64,000 nt of DNA, taken from assembly GCA_026686845.1 (NCBI GenBank), contig JAIVEN010000004.1, forward strand, positions 17,826,827 through 17,890,826, read 5' to 3'. A model generated the notes under the pieces. That model was given only the letters and a program-made list of their open reading frames with translations. It made no database searches and was not told the DNA's origin. The position numbers and the translations under genes are program-made. Of this stretch, positions 1 to 12,400 are shown one piece after another; within the stretch, counting starts at the first letter, position 1; each line of letters begins with the position of its first letter. Source of the stretch: Adenanthera pavonina. Lineage: Eukaryota; Streptophyta; Magnoliopsida; Fabales; Fabaceae.

Positions 1-152
1 ATATCCAACCTGTTATTAACAAAGAACTTTATGTTGTATATTTTTCCTTATTTTTTAATAATAAAAGTATTGTTTTATTAATATGTATCTTCAAATACCT
101 TTACTTAAACATGTATATAATCTTAAAATTCAAGTTAATATTCTTCATCCAG
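1..152 (+). other. Probable 3' end of an upstream intron of the receptor kinase gene
   Basis: This stretch is very AT-rich and ends in a pyrimidine-rich tract followed by CAG at 150-152, a good plant 3' splice acceptor. The open frame can be read back to an ATG at 83, but those 23 residues look like translated intron: there is no signal peptide, no LRR N-terminal cap and no LRR consensus. I therefore place the visible exon start at 153. The missing 5' exon, with signal peptide and first LRRs, would lie upstream of the window. The alternative is a 5'-truncated gene. Confidence 0.55.
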
Positions 153-3100
153 GCTTAATACCTTTGGAGGTAGGCAATCTTTATCAGCTTGAGATTTTAG
201 AGTTGATGGACAACAAATTGAGCGGATCTATTCCAGAGAAAATTTTTAACATATCATCTTTGAAACGTTTGTCTCTTGCAAACAATTCTCTATCAGGTAG
301 TCTTCCATTAAATTTTGGATGTGGCCTTCCTAGTTTACATTGGTTGTTATTATGGGGCAACCAACTTTCTGGAATAATCCCAAATACAATTTCCAATGCT
401 TCTAAGCTAACCTATGTATCAATGGAGACAAATTACTTCAGAGGGATCATACCGAGCACACTTGGGGATTTAAGAAACTTGGGATCCCTCATAATATATG
501 ATAACAATTTAACCATCATCGATGCTTCCAATTCAGAAACCAGCATTCTTAGCTCATTGACAAGGTGTAGAAATTTAGTAAATTTGTATCTTTCCATGAA
601 TCCGTTGTATATAAAACTTCCTAAGTCCATTGGAAACTTCTCTAATTCTCTGCAAGTGTTATCCATATTCTCTAGCAGTATTAGTGGCAACATACCATCA
701 GAAATTGGCAATCTCACTAATTTGATCACACTATCTTTGGAAGAAAATGTGTTGAGTGGAACATTACCAATAACAATTGGCAGCTTACAGTCTCTTCAAC
801 TTTTAGATCTTCAAGGCAATGAGCTACATGGTTTAATTATTCAGAAGGTTTGTAAAATGAAAAGACTTGCCTATTTATATCTAAGCAGAAACAAGTTTGT
901 TGGAGCAATGCCATCTTGCATAGGAAATCTTACCTCTTTACAAGAACTTTTCTTGGACTCCAACAAGTTGAATTCAGACATACCCATTTCTTTTGGTAAT
1001 TTAAAGGATATATTGAAAGTCAACTTTTCTTCTAATATTTTAGTTGGGAATATTTCATTCAGGATTGGAAATTTAAAAGCTCTTACATTATTGGATTTGT
1101 CAAGAAATCAAATTTCAGGCATCATTCCCCCAACTATCAGTGGCTTACAAAGTTTGCAAATTTTATCCTTGGCAATTAACAAATTGCAAGGTTATATTCC
1201 AGAATCATTTGGGGATATGCTAAGCTTAGAAAGTTTGGACCTTTCCCAAAATAATTTATCTGGTGAGATCCCTAAATCTTTGGAGTCACTTGTTTATCTC
1301 AAGTTTGTCAATCTCTCTTACAACAAATTGCAGGGACAAATTCCAAGTGGTGGAGTTTTTAAAAATTTAACTGCTGATTCTTTCATGATGAATGAAGCTC
1401 TTTGTGGCAAGCCGCAACTAAAAGTACTTCCATGCAAAAAAGGAAGTATGAAAAGGTCAATGGTAAAGTTTCTTTTATTGAAATGCATATTACCCATTGT
1501 TATGTCAACAATCTTGGCTATTCCTATCTATATCATTTTTCAATGTAAAAGACAAAATTCAAGGGATCTACTTGAAAGAGATTTATCAACCATAGGAATG
1601 CCAAGAAGGATTTCTTATTTTGAAATTGTAGAAGCTACCAATGGATTTGATGAGAGTAACTTACTTGGAAAGGGAAGTTATGGTTCTGTGTTCAAAGGAA
1701 AGCTCCAAAGTGGGATGATGGTTGCAATTAAAATATTCAATTTTGATTCAGAAATAATGTCAAGAAGCTTTGAAGTAGAATGTAACACATTGCGCAATGT
1801 GCGTCATCGCAATTTGGTCAAGATCATAAGTAGTTGTTCCAATCTAGATTTCAAGTCATTGATAATGGAGTTCATGCCCAATGGGAGCCTTGAAAAATGG
1901 TTATATTCTCATAACTATTGTTTAGATTTTTTACAAAGGTTGAATGCAATGATAAATGTAGCATCTGCATTGGAGTATCTTCATTATGGCATGTCAACAC
2001 CAGTGATTCATTGTGATCTGAAGCCAAGCAACATTTTGTTGGATGATAATATGGTTGCTCATGTGAGTGACTTTGGAATGTCTAAACTTTTAGATGAAGA
2101 GCAATCTAAGACATATACAAATACAATACCTACAATTGGCTATATTGCACCGGGTAATTTATTTAAATAATATCCATGCTTATTTTTTTCACTTGCATTT
2201 GTATTTTAAGAATACATGCTTAATATACATTCATACACATGCATTATCCACAACATGCACAATTATTGAATATTTCCTTAATTATTTCTTTTAGAAACCC
2301 TTATTTACATTGAAGCCACCTGGTAGATGATACTCATTAAATCTTTCCCTTATAGAATACTCGAATGTAATATGAAATTAGTGTATGACAAGTTGTAATT
2401 GTTATTTGTGATATACAATATGCATGTGCTTACAAAAAAATTAGATGTTCTTTATTTAATTTTAATAAATAAGACAAGTCATAATTCTTAATTGTTGTAT
2501 ACTGATTGGGTATTCCTTTTTTTTTTGTGAGTAGTTTTGCATAAAGAGATTTCATGTTCAATTTATTTGCAATAATTGGACTAGGTTAGTTGAATTTAAT
2601 TCTTAATTTGTCTATCAAATACTTCAACTAATTTATTTTGATACATTAAGGGCTGGGGAAGGTATTTTTTAATAAACACACATACACACAAATAATTTAT
2701 TTTAGCAATTTTATGTAAACTTTGTTGCATCTATAAATTTACATTTCAAGGATTGTTTGAATGCGTATTTAATTAAACAGAAAAGCCTAAAGACTATATA
2801 GCAAGAAGGAAAAGACATATATATATATAACGTGTCTGTTATCTCATTTACATTGGTAAATTGACATAAGAGTGCGTAGTCTTAATTAGTTCTTAATTTG
2901 TAAATTTTATTGTTGGTGAGAACTTGAGTTTAAGTTGATTGGACTAATTATATGCAGAATATGGGTCTACTGGAGTTGTTTCAACAAAAGTAGATGTATA
3001 TAGCTATGGAATTTTACTAATAGAAGTGTTTACAAGAAAAACACCAACTGAAGACATGTTTGTCTCTGGATTGAGCTTGCAGAACTGGGTAAATGGGTCA

Positions 3101-3313
3101 ATGCCACATGCAATAAATGAAGTCATAGATTCCAATTTGTTGCATGGAGATGAACAAAATATTGGTAGCATATTGACATTGACATCCTCCATTTTTGAAT
3201 TAGCCTTAAATTGTTGCGGTGATTCTCCAGAAACACGTCGTAACATGGCAGATGTTGTAGTGTCATTAAACAATATCAAGATCTTGTTTCTGCAAAGGCA
3301 ACATCATATGTGA
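153..3313 (+). CDS. LRR receptor-like kinase, subfamily XII type, non-RD kinase (5' partial, two exons visible)
   Basis: Predicted plasma-membrane pattern-recognition-type receptor kinase. Exons are 153-2153 and 2958-3313, joined in phase across an 804-bp intron. Numbering residues from the ATG at 83, about 16 LRRs of 24 residues run from residue 26 to about 425. A C-terminal cap with paired Cys follows, then a membrane span at about 462-488 (hydrophobic FLLLKCILPIVMSTILAIP) and a Ser/Thr kinase domain from about 520. Visible kinase motifs are the glycine loop GKGSYGSVFKG, the ATP lysine in VAIKIF, the catalytic loop IHCDLKPSN and the Mg-binding DFG in VSDFGMSKL. The splice junction completes the APE motif, and exon 2 supplies DVYSYGILL and the subdomain XI arginine. 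The catalytic loop reads HCD, not HRD, so this is a non-RD kinase, the class that includes FLS2, EFR and Xa21. All kinase landmarks are intact. A single intron late in the kinase domain is typical of subfamily XII. The ligand cannot be told from sequence. Confidence 0.88.
2154..2957 (+). other. Intron in the kinase domain of the receptor kinase gene
   Basis: The donor GT at 2154-2155 follows GCACCGG, and the acceptor TATGCAG ends at 2957. Splicing joins G to AA, giving the glutamate of the conserved APE motif, and keeps the frame to the TGA at 3311-3313. Without splicing the frame stops at 2168-2170. The intron is AT-rich with several poly-T runs; no other feature is visible in it. Confidence 0.85.
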
Positions 3314-3402
3314 CTAAGCAATAACTCTTGTTTGCAATTTGTGTTGTCGTCAATTCTGTATTTCTTTTGACTATTTTTCATTATAATATTTTGGACACAT
3401 TA

Positions 3403-6142
3403 TGTAACACCTCTATTTAGGACCATTTCCCATGTATTAGTCCTCATTAGAGACCGATTATACTTAACTAGAAGCTTGAATCACAAAAATGTTATAATAA
3501 AATTTTTCAAATTTTGGGTACTATTCATTTAATCCCATTTTTCGGTGAAATTCTGAAAAACGTAACTAATTCAATAAAAATCATATAAGAGTGATTCAAG
3601 TCTCTATGGATAGCTTAAAACATTATCTACATGGAAAAAATGTCAATCAGAGTAATTACTTGGACAATTTACACAGTAAATTTCATGAATTTCTACTGTT
3701 CATATGGTCAATTTCTGAAATTCCAGTTTTCTGGGCTAAATTTGAAAATTCATTATAAATCGTACACTCATCCAAATTAAGTGATCTTTAGACCATATGA
3801 AACATATTTCTGTCTAGTTTTAAAAAATATATAACATTCATACTTTATACATCAAGAAACCCATACTATAGTACGATCATTCGGTAGTAGTCAGAATGAC
3901 CATTTGTATCCTAATACTTACAATTCAAAAATTGTAAGATATTCACATGAACATATTTCATCTTCATATCATGCCATACATTAGCTAGGACTTAAATGAA
4001 TATAAAAACTTGAAGAAACATATATAATCTCATCTTTACAAAGTTATATAAGAGGTCAAAACACATGGCCAATGCAATCATCATCAAATTAAATACCAAA
4101 TTCTTTCTTCTTTCCCTTCTCTTCCTTGGAGGTCTTGCCATTATTATTACCTAATCATGGTTAATATGTGGGAGGGTGAGATTCAAAGAATTTCAGTAGA
4201 TAAATCCATACATGCCATCATATCATCACATTTTTCATAAAAAATCACATAAACCTTAATTCATCACATAGGCACATTTGAACATATAAACTTTATAAAA
4301 GTTTCGGTAGAGTTTCATTTTCTAAAATGGACATTCCGGGGCTCCAAACCCCTCATACAACTCAGCCAACAATATAGAAATATCACAAATCAACATTTCA
4401 TATATATGCCATGATGTCAAATATCAAAGAAACAATAATGACAATGTGATGTTAGTAAAGAGAATTATCTACCCTATAGTACTTCCTTGCTTCCCACACT
4501 TTGTCCAACACTTCTTAGACCTTCCAACACTTCACCAAGCTTTCTTAGGCTTCTTCAAACCTAAACATATCATTAAACAATTACTCAAGCTAATGGTTCC
4601 ATGACTTTCTTCAAAAAGTGTTCATGAAACCCTAATTCTTCAAAAATTTACCATAAATTGATTCCTAGCTAAAAAATGATGAATTATACCTCTATTCCAT
4701 GTAATTTTTCATGGGAAAACCAAATGTAGCCTCATAATTACCAAATTCCATCTCGAGGTATGGTTACTGTTCATTACGAATTAAGCTTCAAAAACCTAAA
4801 AATTTCACTTTCTTAATCTTAAGCTTTTTCACGAAATCATCACTTGTTCCTAAGGTTTTGGACCATGGGGAACCCATTTTTCAGGTCCAATTTATGAAAT
4901 TCCAACTCTAAGTATGAACAATAGCTCATCCAAAATCAGGGGATTTAAAGAAAAATTACTATACTTTGTTATACAACAAACTACTAGCATATTCAAACTT
5001 TAAATGAACATTCTATCATTTCCCCTATGATTTATGGTTGGAAAACTCCATTTCCTTGCTTAGTCATTCCATGGATGAAACCCTAAGGGAGTGGGGAAGG
5101 AAAACTAAACCATAAACCATGCTCTAATAACCATGAACTACAAGCTTGAAGTAGTACAATATAACTTACCAACTTGAGCTCTTGAATTTTGCTTTGAACT
5201 TCCTCTTCTCCTTCCTCTCTTTCTCTCTTCCTTTCTTTGCATTTTTTTCCTCTGTTTTTGGCTGTTGTTTGCTCGTGAAAATGCAGAGGAAAGAGGGTAA
5301 TTAGATGACTTAATTAGGTGGTTAATGATGTGGCTAATCATGGTTAATTAGCTTAACCAACTAAAGTTACCTTTTTGACCAAAAATCAACTACTTCTTGA
5401 GGAAGTTTTCCAAAAAAATTTGCTGCCCATGTTGCCCCAATTTCACGTCCAATGAGAGAGCTTTGAGTGTCCAGTCTGCTCAATTTTTCCTAATCCAGAT
5501 ATATCTTGAACCGGGTAATTTTTAATCGTACCGATAAAACTGCTTTTTATGGTAAATTAGCATTTTTGGGCTACAAGACTATTCTAATTTTATTTTTATA
5601 TTTCCACAATTATCTTATCCCATAGTATCTGTGTATGGCTCATATCCTTATCCGGTTTCTTTTTAACCATCGGTAGGACCCACAGTTTACTTTATCAGTT
5701 TACTGTTACTTTTAGACACTCGGTACTGATTATTTCTTTATTCTTGAACATTAACTCTTAGTACCATATACCATTGGACTTCTCTTATCGAGGGCTTCGT
5801 TTTGACAGTAATTTTATATATTTACAAAATTACCCTTGATCCAGGGTTAAATTATAATTTTTGAAATTTTTGGGTCATTAAGTGTGCTTTTCCCCAAGGA
5901 TTTTTCTATTTCTTCTCCACATAATTTTTAAAAATTTAGGGATATGGATGTCATTTTTGAAAATTTTTAGGGGAAAAATGTAATTTCTCATTTTTCTATC
6001 TGATAAGGAAAAATGATCTCTTTGCCCTTTTTTAAGCAAAACGGTGTTTGTCCATTTTCTCAAATTCCTTGTACATTTCATGTTATCATTTATTTCTTCC
6101 TCTTTCATCACTTTATATCCAGTAAAATTTTAAGATATTACA
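3403..6142 (-). mobile_element. Solo LTR, family A (Ty3/gypsy type), old copy
   Basis: It starts TGTAACACC and ends GATATTACA, and is homologous along its length to the family-A LTRs at 10515-13991 and, reversed, 37005-40520. Shared landmarks are the 'gcttgaatcac' region near the start and the 'gtgagattcaaagaatttcag' segment at about 4175. Flanks are CATTA (3398-3402) and CAATA (6143-6147), a 4/5 match as expected of an old 5-bp target-site duplication. It is shorter and more diverged than the other copies. It begins 89 bases after the kinase stop codon, so it may lie in or supply the gene's 3' UTR. Confidence 0.75.
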
Positions 6143-6147
6143 CAATA

Positions 6148-7152
6148 CCTAGTGATAAATGGATATTTATTTATTTTCCAAATATTGAACCCAAAATATT
6201 TTTTGTAATAATTGTTGTATTACAAGGTTCATGAGCCTTTTGATCAATGAAATGTATGAGTTCAAGTACCTAAGTTTTTCAAGTAAGTATGCAATAACCG
6301 AGCCAATTATAATAGCTCAAAAAAATTCCTTCCAAATCTCTAATTTTGATTGAATTGGTTGGCTTAAATTTTATTCAATATGTTTGGTGGAATTTTTTTG
6401 CAATGTAATTCTTTCCTTATGCTATCTACAAGTGAGAGAAATCACAAAGAACATCCATCAATTGACTTCCATTGAAGCATTAGTCAATTGACAGCAAGGT
6501 GGTAAAGCATCAAACGATGGCATAGAGAACTTAGTTAGTGGCTAGATCTTAGATCTCCATTAGTTGATTGGCCAAAGAGATCAATCGACTAATAGAGGCC
6601 TATTGACTGCTCTTGAGAGTGGACCCAAGCAAGAAAAATTTCTGATCTTCTTGAGGCTCCATCTTGGGCTATGGACCACTAATTCACTTGATTCAAATTC
6701 CTATGTGAGGTTCATGATAAAATCCAACATCATTTGACCACTTTAGACACTACGTACATTTATGGTACATTTAGGGCCATGAAAACAAAGTTAAATCATC
6801 TAATTACTAATAACTCCTACTTTAAGCATACAAAATCCATCCATCCAAAGTTCAATAGACGCAAGAAGTCCAAATATGTCACAAGCATCATCAAAAGCAT
6901 TGAGGAATAAAATTTGACCTATTAGGAGTATTTTGGGTAATAGTTACTTCACTCCCGCAATTGAAGATCACTTCCTTTTGTGGGTGAAGTTTTTTTTTCA
7001 TCTCTCTTAATTGTAGGAATCTAGATTGCATAGGAAAGGGATAAAAGGGAACCAAATGCGCTTTGAGATGGAAGGGAAGCCGGGCTCCCTCAACCAAGGC
7101 TAAAAATCCAAGAACCAAGCAAGAAGACAGTTTTGAGTTATTGTTAACTATT

Positions 7153-7188
<36 letters not shown>

Positions 7189-7280
7189 AGCACTCAGATA
7201 GTAGTAGGTCAAGCTTGGTGCGGATAAGGCTTTAAACAAAATACTTTGGTGCCAAGAACCTGTTTTGCGAGAATGGTAGA
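6148..7280. other. Unassigned repeat-derived DNA
   Basis: I see no gene here. A stretch at about 6470-6610 repeats variants of 'caattgac' and 'tagttgattgg', which looks like retrotransposon LTR debris. A short frame on the minus strand over 6891-7193 is created by the TTG microsatellite and has no recognisable domain. Confidence 0.4.
7154..7186 (+). repeat. (TTG)11 microsatellite
   Basis: Eleven perfect TTG units, flanked by imperfect TTA units. Such loci are often length-polymorphic. Confidence 0.9.
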
Positions 7281-9439
7281 TGTAACATCCAAAGAATTTA
7301 TGGCCAAAAACAACCAACACAAACCAATACCTTGACCCTTTGGGATGATAAATATAAGTTAAGGCTTAGAAAAACTAAGAAAAATATGACCAAACAACTA
7401 CGCATTATGATCAGGAAACAAAAGAACCAAAGTAGTAAAATTTTTACTATTGCACTGAGGCTCAAGCCTTTGTTGTCTATGAAAACTCTGAATTGTTGGG
7501 TGAACTTCGAACACAAACAACTCCTAACATCGACTTCCAATTCACATGATTCTAAAGCCTACAAGTCACATACAACCCCCTATAACTATGGGCATTGACT
7601 GCAACTCAAAATTCATCTATATGAAAATTTTGGACCTTCGAGGCCGAAATAGTCACTTTTAACCAAATTTTTATCCTAGCACCTCCCATTATCAAACCAC
7701 AAACCTTTTGACCATCAAACCTATTCCAGTAAGTCATAGATGATACAAAAACACTATCCAAGGAGATTGCATCTCAAGGAAACCACACCTTTAAGATTTA
7801 ACCCCCTTGAACCCAAATCCTACAAATGGATGACATATCCATTTTCCTCCAGACTCACCCAAAATCCAAATCGACATTATAACCTACTCTTACTCATTAA
7901 AATGCACTTGATGTAATATCCCTATTTTTATAGGATGTTATAAAATGAATAAAAGATGAGAAACGAAGTTAGATGAAAATGCTATATGTAATTAGGTTTT
8001 AGAAAGAATTAATTTGTCATCTAATTTTCAAAAGAAGTTATATTTTGTTCTTAATTGAAATTAATTTTCCATAACGTCCTTGACAAAAATTAATTCCAGA
8101 ACTTACCCCAGAAAATATGCAATATGCCACTTGAATGAAAGCTCGCTCCGAAAGAATGTGCCACAAAAATTGGTCTTTGGATAAAGTTACAAAAAAGTAC
8201 CTGAAAGAATGAATAATTACATTTTACCCAGTTTAAGGGCAAAATGGTCATTTTTCAAATTAAAAGTAAAATGTGAATAATGCATTTAAGGCCCAAAAAT
8301 GAAAAAATTGACATAGTAAAATACACAAAAAATTGGAAAAAATAGAGAAACACCGTTAAGTGAAAAGAAATGTAAAGAGTAGCTTTTTCCCGTTAAAAGG
8401 AAAAGTGATAAAATTATATTTTCTCCCAAAGAAATAAGAATCTTTTCAATTTAGTCCTTGAAGGAAGAAATTCACATGGAAGGGGAAAAAGAAAGAAGTT
8501 TGGGAAAAATTACACCTAATGACCTAAAAGTTTCAAAGATTATAACTTTTCCCAGGACAAGGGTATTTTTGGAAATATGAAAAATTACAGTCAAAATGAA
8601 GCTCTTGATGAGCCTAGCCCAGTGGGATATAGCAAGAAATCTATTAAGATCAAAATAATATTTATTAGAAAATTAGAGTTTAATATTAATATTTTATCCG
8701 ATAAAAGTCAGTTTAGACCGCACAAAAAAGTAGTACCAATTCAAGAACATTGAATGGACCATGATAAAACATATTTTAGGTCAAGAAGATTATTTTAGTT
8801 CAAAATTTACTTTTGAATAATCCTGTACCAAGTTAATGACAATCATGGTAAAATATTTAATCAGTACAGATAAAATTAATTGGTAAAGAGTATATTGGTC
8901 TATAAAAATTATTGAAGCAATTTTTCGACAATTTTGGCTTAAATCAAGTCTAAATTGGCATAGGAGACAAGGAGGGAATTAATCAAGAAGCTTTATTAAA
9001 GTTAATCAAATTGGTTAATTAAACCTATTGTAGTATTCATGCATTTCATCTCTATCCTCCAAATGCTTAGTTAAGGTGTGGTTAAATCTTCATTCTCCTT
9101 CATTCACGTTTGGAAATAGAACAGAAAGGAGGGAGGGAGAGCACAAGAAAGAAAGTAAAATACAAAGACAGAAGAGAAGACAAGAAGCAAGTATAGAAGT
9201 CTAAGTTATCAAGGTAAGATTTCCATCTCTTCAAGTAGTTTAGGTTGTTTCTGTGGTGTATTTTCCTCTCTACACTCCCTTAAAGTTTCAACCATGGCAA
9301 ACCCTAGAAAGAGAAAGTTGAGTTATGGCAAAATACAACCATATAAAAGCTTCAAAATGACCTAAAGAACAAAAATGTACAAGTTGTTTGATGTTTAGAA
9401 AAGGAAATATTTTTCTACATTTCTGGTTGTTATGTTGGT

Positions 9440-12400
9440 TGGTCACCCAAGAGGGGGGGTGAATTAAGTGATCCAAGATTTTTGTCATTTTTAGATCACA
9501 ACCCAAATTCACCAAAAGTACAGCAAAATAGGAATGAACAGAGAGAGTAAAGTGCATCAGTTGAATAGAGAAAATGAAGAGCAAGGCACAAGTATTTATC
9601 CTGGTTCAACCCAACCACTTGGCCTACATCCAGTCCCCAAGTCACCACTTGAGATTTTTCACTATATCCCACAGGTTTGATCTGGATACCTGTGAAGCCT
9701 CAGTATAGCCTGCAAGTTTTAGTAAGAACTTGTGAAACCACTATCCTCATACCTTTACAAGATATGTAATCTGCCTTAGTGATACCCCACACTAAGAATC
9801 TACCCAGAAATTGTATAAAAGAATGAATACAGAATGAAAACTCTCTCTAGTAAATGATACATTAAAAGCTAACTCTATTGAGATGGGTTTTTCAAACAAT
9901 GTTGAGATAGAAAGATTTTACAAATTGTTACAGCATTTTCACACAAACTCTCTCAAGATTGCTACCCATAAGTTCAAATGATGTTTTATTTATAGATTTG
10001 TGGTGTAACTAGACGTTAAATCCAAGATCTATCAATTAGAGATGTTACCCCATGGTTACTCTACAAAACTATCCGTTTAACAATCGCATTTAATGCGTTT
10101 GACACTTTGAAATTCGAATTTTGGGGTGTCAACAGACGAATTTTGCAGAGACCATAAGTTAAAGACTTTGACATTGAACTTTGAGGTTTGTCTATTCAAA
10201 GGTAAAATTCAAATTTTCATCTTCACAAACATTTCTCATGTTAGAACATACGAATTTTTAAATTTCAAGTTCTTCTGAAAAGTGTGAACAGTTGTTCCAT
10301 ATTGCTACAGTGCCTTCGAAGTTCGAAATTTTGGTGCCCAAAATTCATCTATCAGAGCTCAGCTCAATATGGCACAAGTTCTTTCTTTCAAAATTCAAAT
10401 TTTGGATGTGAAAATTCGTCTGTTAGAAGTTTCAGAAGCATTTTCACATTCTGGAGATTTGAAATTCAAATTTTGAATGCCAAAATTCATCTTCTAGACA
10501 TGAAATTCAAATTTTGTAACACCTTACTTTTAGACTTATTTTCCATGAATTAGACTCCTTTTAAGTCTAATTATACTTGATTCTAAGCTTGAATCACATA
10601 AGAATGAAAATCAGAATTTCAAAAATTTTCAGTTACTATTCATATGGTAGTTTCCACTTTGCCAACTGAACTTTGAAAATTCATAACTAATTCTATAAAA
10701 ATCATTTCATAGTGATTCAAGTCTTTAACAATAGATAAAAACCTTATTTACATGGAAAAAATATGAAACTGAGCAATTACATGATCAATTTATACAGTTT
10801 ATTCCTTAAATATTTACTGTATATTTGGTCATTTTCTCTTCCCCAGGATTTTGGCCTTATATTTAAAAATTCATATCTCACTCTACCATGAGCCAAATCA
10901 AACATTCTTTATGTCATATGAAATCCCTGTGAGTCTATTTATATAAATATTTTTCTTCTACATTTATTCAACTTTCACCGGACATGGTGTTAACTTAAAT
11001 CATAAAGGGTCAGAATTCCACTTTTGCTGGAACAGTTTTGGGAAAACCTCCATATCTCCTATCATATAGCTCCAATTACCTCCAAATCAGTGGCATATGA
11101 AACTTAAAAACATATTCCTTTCCATAAATATAAACCACTGAATTTTTGGAGCTCTGCACGATTTATATTATCTTTTTAATTTTCCAGTACTTAACTTTCA
11201 GTTTCCAGTTTTCCCAATCTTTCTCTGTTCTGAACCCTAACTTAGAAAATTCACCATTAATTGTACACAACTCCAAATGGGGTGAATTAGGTGTCATATT
11301 AAAGCTGGAGATTCCCTATATCTGTATAAAAATATCATAAACTTACCCTCACATTAAGTATAGAACAAGGGCGAATGAATCAGACATGTTGGGAAAATGC
11401 CCTGTTTCAGTCCACATTGCAATTTCCTTGCCAAAATCCTTGCAAATGAACTCATTTTGGCATGTAACTTGGTAGAATATAACTTTATATCCCAACATAC
11501 AGAACTGGAAATTTTCATACATTTTCTACAACATTAACATATTATTCACTATTTTATAATTTCATATAAAGCAAGGCACAAATAACCATTCACCCTATAA
11601 CACAATGGCTTGCAACATCATTTCCTTCTTTATGCCTTTTGCTCCTTCCTTAACTCTTTTGCATTGGTTCTCCCTAGCATGGTTAGTCATTGAAGGGGGG
11701 TGAGATTCAAAGAATCTCAGTAGCAATCACCATTCATGCAATCATATTATCACATTAAGCATATAATCATCATAAAATATCAAGTAAATGCTTTTAAACA
11801 TTTATGCCATAATATTTTACAAAAATTTCGGCAGAGTTTTGTTTTGTATTTTAGACATCCCGGGGTCTCAAAACCCTCAATTAACTCAGCTAACATTCTC
11901 AAAGCATCACAATTGATCATAGCAAACAATAGGCAAGTCATCAAACTCATTGAAAATCACATGACAATATAAGGCAAGAATAGGTAAATTGCTACCTTCA
12001 TGCTTTTTCTTACTCTTCAACTTGATACCAATGCTCCCCCTAGCTTCCTTGGGCTTCTTCAAGTCCTAATGCATCATCAAACAATTATTCAAGCTAATGG
12101 TTCCATGACTTTCTTCAAAAAGTGTTCATGAAACCCTAATTCTTCAAAAATTCACCAAAAATTCATTCCTAACTCAAAAATGATGAATTATACCTCTATT
12201 CCATGTAATTTTTCATGAGGAATCCAAATATGGCCTCAGAATTGCCAAATTCCATCTCTAGATCGGTTACTGTTCATTCCGAATTAAGCTTCAAAAAGCT
12301 AAAAATTTCACTTTCTTAATCTTAAGCTTTTTCTTGTACAACATACTTGTATCTACCTATTTTGGACCCAAGGAATCCATTTTTGGGGTCAAAATCATGA

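Noticed and set aside
6891..7193. Small protein with poly-Thr
   Set aside because: The Thr run is the translated TTG microsatellite on the other strand.
9420..9440. TG at 9433 as the boundary of the Sirevirus solo LTR
   Set aside because: Only a boundary at 9440 gives matching 5-bp flanks (TTGGT) on both sides.
11146..11340. Hydrophobic small protein, also seen at 39678-39890
   Set aside because: Same reason: duplicated LTR sequence, AT-rich codons giving Phe, Ile and Leu.
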